Source: Simmondsia chinensis
Taxonomy: Eukaryota > Streptophyta > Magnoliopsida > Caryophyllales > Simmondsiaceae
Assembly (NCBI GenBank): GCA_018398585.1
Contig: JAGTTD010000013.1
Location: 10,822,492 to 10,886,491 of the forward strand
Reading direction: 5' to 3'
DNA length: 64,000 bases
The notes beneath the pieces are model-generated. The model saw nothing but the letters and a program-made list of their open reading frames with translations, searched no databases and was not told where the DNA came from. This document shows, in pieces, positions 57,001 through 64,000 of the stretch (positions are counted from its first letter, which is position 1; each line of letters opens with the position of its first letter). The translations under genes and the position numbers were made by a program.

Positions 57001-60000
57001 AAGAGCTTTAGGGGTTTCGGTGATATAGCCTTAGCTGATTTGTAGAGGGATTGGAGGGTTTTGTGTTATTAGTTGCATTTTTATTTGTTCCTTGGTTGTG
57101 TTTTGAGGACATCTTGTCCTTAATCCTTTGTATATTCTCTCTCTTAATGATATTTCTTTTTTTTTTATTTAAAAAAAAAAAAGACCTCCCAAAGCTTTCC
57201 CATATAACATCCATAACCCCGTATATAACAGAAGAATCATATACCTTCGATAGAGATGGCATATATGTTCAGTTACTTATCGACGAAAAATGTGTCCTTC
57301 GAGCAATATCAATTATAAGGAATATCTAGAGCTTAATGCATTATATGCCAAAAAACAAGGCCCAATCCTAGTTATCTCAAAAGTATTTAAACGAAAAATT
57401 CAAACCCCTCCCAATTAGCGCAACCTATGAACATCAACCATGAGCCTAGAAACATCATCAAGGCCTTAAGCAAGGTATTTTTCCTCAGCTTCCCCATTTG
57501 GTTTCCTCAACATCAAATATTTTGAATTCTACAAGCAGTTGAACCAACAAACTCATCACTCGACTCGCAAATTGAAAAATACAAATTTCAAAAGAGAAGT
57601 CAATCGTAAAAAACTTCACAAATATAGTTTTTCTACCCGCCCTTCAGAGCTACATTTCCCATCAAAACATCATCTTCATACAAATGGCATAAAAAATTAT
57701 TAATGGAATGTCCAACCATGCTGTTGAAGAAGCCACTTGGCCAACTGCTCCATAAGTTGTGCAAACACATACTAAGTTATCCTAAATCACTGAAAGCTAA
57801 TAGGAATTATGGTAGATACTATGAATGGCTTGGTAGTCGTCAGTATATTTGTGATGACTGCTAGCACAGTAGTGGAAGATGTGACCTAAACCTCTCAAGG
57901 TCAACCCACCCTGATCCCCCTAAAAAACCTCAATTCCTTTACTCTTCAGTAAAAAATTTAATTTGCACAGAAAATACCTAATACATACACTTGAATATAG
58001 AGATCCTAATATACAAAGAAAAAGTACATAAATCCTCAAATGTAGACCCTAGCACTTTCAGTTGCATCATTTTTGCATACTCAATAAGCGAGTTTGAACC
58101 ATACATACATGCACAATCTTTTAAAAGAAATCTTAGGATCTCCATATAGTTCTCTCAAATTTAACTATCCCAAACAAAAAAATGCATTTTTTTATAGGAA
58201 AAAGAAGAAATATTAAAAGAGAGAATGTACAAAGAATTGAGGACAAGATGTCCTCAAAGCCAAACACGTGCATTAAGGACATGGGGATGGTAAAAGTTCA
58301 GCATCATATCAAGAAAAGTGGAAATATATAAGGGTTTAATAATTGTACATCCTTTGTCACCGTTGTAACAAAATTCATATCAATTTGAAATATTTTTTCA
58401 TCTTGAATGTATGCTACAAGCCCACAAAGATATTTCGTGAAGATCCATTCAAACAATTTAACCAACAAAGAATGCTTCCCATTGCATGAATCAGCTATAT
58501 TTAGCTCTATTGGCAGTATTTTTTAGACAAGAAAAGGAAGCTTTACTGAGAGAGAACTACATGGAGATCCTATGATTTCTTTAAAAAAATATTTGAAATT
58601 GATATTATTTTGTTGTAAATGATTAAGGGAGACACAACAATAACACCCCCCCCCCCCCCCCCCCCCAAAACAAAAAAAACAAAAAAAAAAAAAAAAGAAG
58701 GGGGACCCATTGAAGAAAAAGCATCCACAACTCTTAATGATTTACTGAAATTTTAAGATCAACTGCTTGATGCAAGGTGTCCAAAAGAATGCTAAAAGTG
58801 TACACGTCCAGCACCCAGCATCTCACTTCTGTCAGCCTCAGTTACACAAATTCCCATAACTAGCATGCTATGTATCAATGTCAATTTATTTAATCAGACT
58901 ATCATATCAAAGTAATTGTTCAACCATTTTATCCCCAAACACAAAAGCTTCATAGTTTTGACTTTCAAGTAACACATCCAATCTAGATGCCTACCAAATC
59001 TCCCCAAATTAGTCAATTATTTACTTACAGGTTCCGCCAATTTGAGCGAAAATGTACAAGGTGTATCTTAGGTGGTCTCCAAATATTACAAGTAGACTAC
59101 CTAGCATGATGGTAAAAGATGAACGGTTGGGAAATCATCAGCAGTGTCAGGGGACAGGCAAGACCTAAGAAAATTATGAAGGGAATCTAGGACAATCTTG
59201 CTAACTCGGAAATCTCCCAAAAGTAGTAGAATGGCGGGCTGAAATCCATGTAGATGACCAAATATAGTGAAAAAAGGTTCCAACATCCTGAAATGCTCTC
59301 AGACAAGGTCAAAAGAGAGTGTCCACATTGCAATAATCTAAAAAACCCAAACAATAGTGAGAAAAAGTGTTTCTCCATCACAACAATGAAAGCTGAACAG
59401 TTCCCTCATCTATAAATGAAGCTACTTTAATAGAACAAAGCTCTCATTCGTAGCATCCGAAAGAAATCATCACAGGTTACTCTAAGCATCAATTAGCTTA
59501 TTAGTTAAAAAGAGAATGCCAGATAACATATGATGCAGATTTGAATGCCACCTTTTGTCTCTAGACTACAAGTCCATCTCAAACCTAAAGCCAGAAACGC
59601 AAACTCCCATAATCCTCGAAACACCTTTTACAATATAACAAATGTTTGCGTCTTTTCTAAGCCCTTAAGGTACCAAAATAACAAAGCCCTCTAAGCATCT
59701 ATACCTTCCAGAATCACATCCTTTCTAATTTCTAACCACTTTTATGCAAAATAATTACCTTCTACCTCACACCCTAAAAGAAGGATAGACCAAGAGGTAA
59801 CCTCTAATCTTCCTCATGATTTAGTAAATTCAAATTAATATCTTCTAATTTAGCCAGGAAGCAATTCCAACTGTTTCAATGGGGTTTGAAGCAAATGACA
59901 TAAGAACTATCAATGATAGAAAGCAAAAAAACTGAAACCGATAAATCATGAGCAAGAAGCAGTGTTCTTTTAACACGGAAAAAATACATATGCATCTCTT

Positions 60001-60020
60001 CAACAAGCAAAAAAATTCAC

Positions 60021-60070
<50 letters not shown>

Positions 60071-63000
60071 CACATGGATCCGTTCCCTCCAACAGAGACT
60101 ATATGTCTACACTTCCATCATCCAAATTGACTGTACTTGACTTCATCAGAAATTTAATTAGTGGGAGAAACAACTGTAAAGGCAAACATCAGAAGTCCAG
60201 ATGTCAGCCTAATCCAACCTATACAACCCTTCAGACAAGAGAAGGTATCCAAATTCAGCAAAGAAACTCGTTGCTACGAGGATTCAAATTCAACTGCAGA
60301 AGGCAATTCCAATATTGGCTAGCAAGGCATCAAATTTGTTTTAGAGGACATTTCATGCAAAGAAGTTCACAAGCGCACAAACAGGGTAAAAACAACTCTA
60401 TTACCAACAAGAAAACGAAAAAGAAATTCCTTGAGCTCCTTACAACAAGAAAAAGAATCCCACGGATTGGAACTAGTGGATAATCACAATTTCATACAAA
60501 TATTCTAAGTCTCACCATTCAGCATGCACAAAGGACATGCAATATTGCATTAGTTTCTAATCGTACAAGCCAGGAGTTCATATACTTACATAAAACAACC
60601 CATTTGCTTTCAGTAAAATTATTTTCTAAACCTTCCATCGCTAGGAACATAAGTTCATAATAGACATTTCTCTGTTCGGAATATTGGATAAGATGACGTA
60701 TTGGGTTTTAAAACTTCAAGTTGCTTAAGAAACTACTTCGAATAGTTTTCCAGTTTTTATTTGGTAACCCAATAGAACTGGAAAAAACACAAAGAAGCCC
60801 AGAAAACATGGTGCCCACATTAGAATAGGCATAACAGAAGCCCATTCAAATTGTTTCACAATTTTCATATTTGAAATATTTTCCATGGTTTTTAGAACTT
60901 TCTATTGGACAATAAATGTCGAGGATATGGAGAACTAGATATAAAAATTAGAAAATGTTCTCTTTTAAGTAAATGCAGCTGTATTTTTCCTACTGATACC
61001 AACAGAAAGTTCCTCTCCTCCATTCTCTAGTTTGATCTCACAACTAGACTCAAACATACAAAAAGGGCAGGGCAGGGACAAGGAGTCCAAGGCTGAAAGT
61101 CTAGGAGAGCAGGATCCGTGAGAATATATAATACTATGTCCGGCTTTCTCTCATACTACAGACAAACAACCCCTTTGTTTTAACCAAAGGAACAGTCGAA
61201 TCGCTTGCTTAACATGGGGAAAAACCTCAAAATGCCATTAATCATGGTATATGAAAACAATGAAGCATAAGACTTGAGCATGGCATACACGTAAATGAAA
61301 ATTTAGTAAACTCAGCACCTCCTGATGAGAAAAGTCATCCAGGAACAAGACTACCAGCTGTAAGGACAACTTTATTCACCTCAATGTTTACCAGATGGCA
61401 CTTCAACCATCAACCAGCTCTTCCAATATTTTTTTCCTGGAAAGAGATCTCCTCTCTTCAAAAGGTATTCATTGAGACACTAGCTTTGTTTACTTCAGTT
61501 CATCAAATTACAAAGTATGTCCTCGCTCCGTCATTATAGTTAATAAGTTACGGCTGATACTTGATCCATTCATTCTGAATTCCTCTGATCTAGGGCTAGG
61601 GAACATATCCTCAATGCTTCAGCATTCAGATCCTTATTCACACCAGAATGACTCACAAGGGCAAACCACTACACGCAAGGGGAGACATCAACAAGTAGCC
61701 TTTTTCCCTCTTCTCAAGATCCAAATAGAAAGAAGTGCCCACTTGCTTAACCAATAGATTCAAATTCACCCATTGCAACAGACTTTCACATTTGTATTAC
61801 AAATCTAAAGGGGAAAACCGAAGCCAATACGAGATCTCTCAAATTCACGCAAATTGATGGCCCTCATCCAATATTTTACATCAACGGCCATGGTAGTACT
61901 TTGGCCTAAGGGGCCTTTCTTGGCTAAGAATATGAGTAGGGAATAGAGTACTAATGGATTTGTTATTCATTATTAGTTTCCAACCATTGCTGATGACAAG
62001 AAGCACCACTGACTCAGGCAAAAAATTGACCACCCTACCTTGAATTGTTTTTTTTGCATTTTAGAGATTTTTCTGAGAAAGGGACAATTGCAACAATCAT
62101 TAAATTGTATTTGATTCAGTTCAGCACCATAAAAGTAAGAGCACCTGCACTCCAAATGTCGTGCTTAAAAAGGCCAAAAAACCTTTTCCTTCGATAATAT
62201 CGAGTAAAAGCCACCAGCAATATATACCTTTACATTATCATATACCACACAAAATATCACAAACGTGAAGAGAAAGAGTGCAACATATTCAAGGATGGAT
62301 TGATAAGAAGCCTAACCTGTTTCTTGGAGAAGGCTTCGATGGATCTATGTACAATTGAATGCCAGACAAATATGGAACATAATACTGCACAACAGAGTCA
62401 CTCCCGTTCAAAAGAAGGGGCACTCCTGCCCCGTATGCACTCCATTCCTTAAAAGACTCCCAGAGGTCCCCAAGCACAAAATATGGCGAAAACTCATGTT
62501 CCTGATTCCTCCATTCCCTCATGCTTGTCTGTCACATAACAATACCAAATCACACATAACAACAACCGAACAGCCTAAAACTCAATTCATAAGCAAACTA
62601 AGTTATTTACACTATTGATCCCTGATATTTTTAAATTTGTTCAAATTAGTTCCTCATCTTTTCTTTGAGTCAAAGTGGCCCCTCATCTTCTCTTTTTTTC
62701 AAAACCGCCCCTAATGTTTCTAAATTTTCCAAATTGGTCCCTCATTTTTTCTTTTGTTCAAAATAGTCCTTAATGTTTAATTTATGAAAAAAATTAATCC
62801 CTCATTAAGTGACTAAAAAGCAAAATTCCCTAGTACCCTAAGGGCTCCAGCCTAAGCAAAGTTACATAGCCTTCCCCCTTCAGAGTACCTTAAAGGGAGG
62901 CTGTTTCCGATAACCCCCAACCTGAGGGTGCAACACGAGGACTTCCCAGGAGGTTACCTATCTTGGTACTACTCTCGCCCAAGCACGCTTAACTTCGAAG

Positions 63001-63682
63001 TTTCAAAGGGATCCGGTGCTTGCGTATTGGTACCCTCTTAGGTAAAAATTAGAAAAGACAAGGTACCAATTTTGAACGAACTTAAACACATTAGGGACCA
63101 ATTTAACCAAAAGAAAAGACAAGGGCCAATCTATACAAACTTGAAAACATAAGTAACCAACAGTATAAATAACTCTGAGCAAAATAGAGAATACATCAAA
63201 AGAAAGCGGTACACAGAGCATCAAAACTTCAAAATTAAAAGACAAAGCAAAACCCTAACTATCCATTCAATCTCTTTACTCCATACCTTAGAGAAGTATT
63301 GCGCTGGAACAACCGGAGTCGTGTACTGCAAGAACCGATCCAAATTCGTCAAATTCACAGGAACACCTGACGCCGAATGCGGCGACACCGATGGCGTCGC
63401 TGTTCTCGTAGCCGTCGATGTGCAATCGTCCGATTCCGTTCTACTATTCTCCGACTCCGCCACTGCCACCGCGCTTCTCGCTCTGTACGCCACCGACCTC
63501 TGCCGCTGCTGCTGCTTCTGCTTCTCCTGCCTCTGCAACAAGAATTGCTGCTGTTGTTGCTGCTGCTGTTGTTGCTGCTGCTGTTGAAGTTGAAGTTGTT
63601 GTTGGAGTTGGAGTTGCCGCCGCACTGCCGGCGGATTATAGAAGCGATCGCCGCTGCGACTGCGACCGTACGAAGCCGACAT
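54064..63682 (-). CDS. DUF789-family protein, six exons, 444 aa
   Basis: Exons (transcription order): 63287-63682, 62317-62528, 55323-55608, 55109-55194, 54934-55025, 54064-54326; 1335 nt in frame to TGA. The N-terminus has [12 protein letters not shown], then a Gln/Leu-rich tract with an uninterrupted Q run (about residues 23-46) and a basic Q/R stretch. The DUF789 domain begins with [18 protein letters not shown] (about 113-130) and includes [110 protein letters not shown] and a C-terminal half ending [10 protein letters not shown]. The family is plant-specific with no established function. The start is the first ATG of the block that opens the conserved N-terminus. Intron 2 is 6.7 kb and rich in LINE pieces; intron 3 is GC-AG; intron 1 holds a MITE with a 5S-headed SINE. 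Confidence 0.93.
55195..55322 (-). other. GC-AG intron (DUF789 intron 3)
   Basis: The donor reads AAG|GCAAGT and the acceptor GGACAG|ATATC. Using the GC donor gives [14 protein letters not shown], the expected family sequence, in phase 0. The strong AAG|GCAAGT context is typical of GC donors. Confidence 0.8.
55216..55274 (-). mobile_element. Tiny poly(A) retroposed insertion in intron 3
   Basis: The 15-bp repeat GTCCAATGGAAGATC (55216-55230 and 55260-55274) flanks a 29-base insert that on the - strand is TTTACCCAAAAAG followed by an A run. The paralogous copy has one, uninterrupted version of the site (near 40285-40300). It looks like a LINE 3' end cut to a dozen bases plus its tail. Confidence 0.8.
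56810..57178 (+). mobile_element. L1-type LINE 3' end
   Basis: The + strand reads LINE C-terminal-like pieces ([16 protein letters not shown], then [20 protein letters not shown] and RDWRVLCY) followed by CTTTGTATATTCTCTCTCTT and an A-rich tail at 57150-57182. It is 5'-truncated and inserted antisense to the DUF789 gene. Confidence 0.7.
58182..58265 (-). mobile_element. L1-type LINE 3' end, second copy
   Basis: On the - strand GAGGACATCTTGTCCTCAAT, CTTTGTACATTCTCTC and an A-rich tail match the end of 56810-57178. Only about 84 bp remain. It is in the same sense as the DUF789 gene. Confidence 0.7.
58646..58666. repeat. Poly(C) run of 21
   Basis: Twenty-one uninterrupted C residues, followed by an A-rich block up to 58696 and GAAGGGGG. 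It is intronic. Confidence 0.85.
60009..60076 (+). mobile_element. Poly(A)-only insertion with TSD
   Basis: AAAAAAATTCACATG occurs at 60009-60023 and again at 60062-60076, with TT plus an A run of about 43 between. It looks like a retroposition event that delivered little more than a poly(A) tail. Replication slippage cannot easily duplicate the unique TTCACATG part. Confidence 0.65.
62598..63178. repeat. Foldback MITE in DUF789 intron 1, hosting a 5S-like insert
   Basis: The left end GTTATTTACACTATTGATCC and right end (reverse complement) GTTATTTATACTGTTGG form inverted arms with repeated TTAGTTCCTCATCTTTTC-type words. The arms are split by the unit at 62843-63035. Confidence 0.65.
62843..63035 (-). 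mobile_element. SINE-like unit with a 5S rRNA head
   Basis: On the - strand 63035-62926 matches plant 5S rRNA from AAGCACCGGATCCC through GAAGTTAAGCGTGCTTGGGC, GAGAGTAGTACCA and CCTCCTGGGAAGTCCTCGTG to TTGCACCC. The A box and C box of the internal promoter are intact, the intermediate element is slightly changed, and the first bases are shortened. It runs straight into GGAAACAGCCTCCC and GGGGGAAGGCTATGTA, the SINE 3' body also seen at 16558-16633 and 40430-40517. This is therefore a 5S-derived retroposon rather than a 5S gene: there is no array, and the tail is SINE-like. Confidence 0.8.
63544..63618 (-). repeat. CAG/CAA repeat coding the DUF789 poly-Gln tract
   Basis: Mixed CAG and CAA codons (CTG/TTG on +) code about 14 consecutive Gln, preceded by alternating Leu-Gln. 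The mixed codons suggest some stability against slippage. Open frames on the + strand here are artefacts of the repeat. Confidence 0.85.
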
Positions 63683-64000
63683 TGCAAAAATTCAACCGAT
63701 CGCAACAATCTGCAATCACAATCGCGGTGGCAAAGTCTCCTGATCGAAGTTCCTAGGGTTTTAGTTCGTATCTAGGGTTTCGATATCAGATAATTTCGCC
63801 TTTGACGCTTCTACTGACGCAAACAAATTAATTAATTTTAAGAGAGGGAGGGAGAGAGAGGGTGCACGCAAGCGAAACGCCGCGGTGAAGAGAAAGAGAG
63901 AGAGAGAGAGCACAACGATGTAGCATCGCTATGGTGCACCGAGCTCCAGAGAATTCATTTGTTTCACTATTTCGGAAGCTTCGCTTTGATGAATGATGTT
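63683..64000 (-). promoter_or_regulatory. DUF789 5' leader and proximal promoter
   Basis: The leader contains AACCCTAG motifs (- strand, near 63755 and 63770), common in plant leaders. CT-rich tracts (GA-rich on +, 63840-63862 and 63890-63911) follow upstream. I see no convincing TATA box, which fits a broadly expressed plant gene with a Y-patch promoter. Confidence 0.5.

Larger units (their letters stand above)
55609..62316 (-). other. DUF789 intron 2 (6.7 kb)
   Basis: A long intron with no additional coding exon that I can support. It holds half of MITE B (55925-56060), two LINE 3' ends (56810-57178 and 58182-58265), a C21 run, a poly(A) insertion at 60009-60076, and otherwise AT-rich unique-looking sequence. 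The donor is AACAG|GTTAGG; the acceptor is CTTGACAG|GAGG. Confidence 0.8.

Noticed and set aside
57008..57262. - strand frame with Asn/Lys-rich sequence
   Set aside because: Antisense of a LINE 3' end and its A-rich tail.
62926..63035. Functional 5S rRNA gene
   Set aside because: The 5' end is shortened, the intermediate promoter element is altered, it is single-copy in an intron, and it is fused to a SINE body.
63377..63775. Leu-rich, Cys-rich and Val/Ala-rich frames on the + strand opposite the DUF789 first exon
   Set aside because: These are antisense and alternate-frame readings of the CAG/CAA repeat; the DUF789 frame explains the locus.

Overview
This is a window of plant nuclear DNA, most likely from a eudicot. 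It is AT-rich and has long intron-split genes with spliceosomal signals. Plant-type transposons fill the space between the genes, and there is an endogenous plant pararetrovirus. I cannot name the species from the sequence. Only two host genes look intact: a Di19-type (drought-induced 19) zinc-finger gene on the + strand (6936-11926, five exons, 218 aa) and a DUF789-family gene on the - strand (54064-63682, six exons, 444 aa). I reconstructed both from the splice sites, and both read through in frame.

Layout. 1-1235 is unassigned. 1236-6032 is the decayed 5' half of a Ty3/Gypsy element (- strand) with its 5' LTR. 6033-12500 is the Di19 gene; it carries a likely TRIM in intron 1 and a U12-type AT-AC intron 3. 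12500-15440 holds a SINE, MITEs, microsatellites and a 1.46-kb gag-remnant LTR element. 15450-20074 is an endogenous caulimovirid fragment between two copies of one MITE; it keeps an open viroplasmin-like reading frame. 20180-22255 is a pyrimidine minisatellite followed by its inverted complement. 22626-31570 is a deep nest: a tandem duplication, a hAT-like element inserted in one copy, and inside that a complete Ty1/Copia element (TSD TAAAA), a LINE in the Copia LTR edge, and two nested foldback MITEs. 34755-38490 is a pair of collapsed Gypsy elements sharing an LTR. 39240-43430 is an inverted segmental copy of the 3' part of the DUF789 locus, now a pseudogene. 45918-48464 is a complete non-autonomous LTR element (TSD GGTGA) whose internal region encodes a PTB-like RNA recognition motif. 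48470-50300 is a dead Gypsy pol. 50430-53219 is MITEs and a second hAT-like element. The DUF789 gene and its promoter fill the rest.

The two genes are not functionally linked in any way I can see: one is a stress-related nuclear zinc-finger protein, the other a conserved plant protein of unknown function. What stands out is how well the transposon history can be read. Empty sites are preserved in paralogous copies for one hAT-like element, a second hAT-like element, a solo LTR, a SINE and a poly(A)-only insertion, so the insertions can be ordered from the window itself.

The observations most worth a second look are the RRM-bearing LTR element, a SINE-like unit with a 5S rRNA head inside an intronic MITE, the pararetrovirus with its open viroplasmin-like frame, the U12 intron of Di19, and the large inverted duplication of the DUF789 locus.
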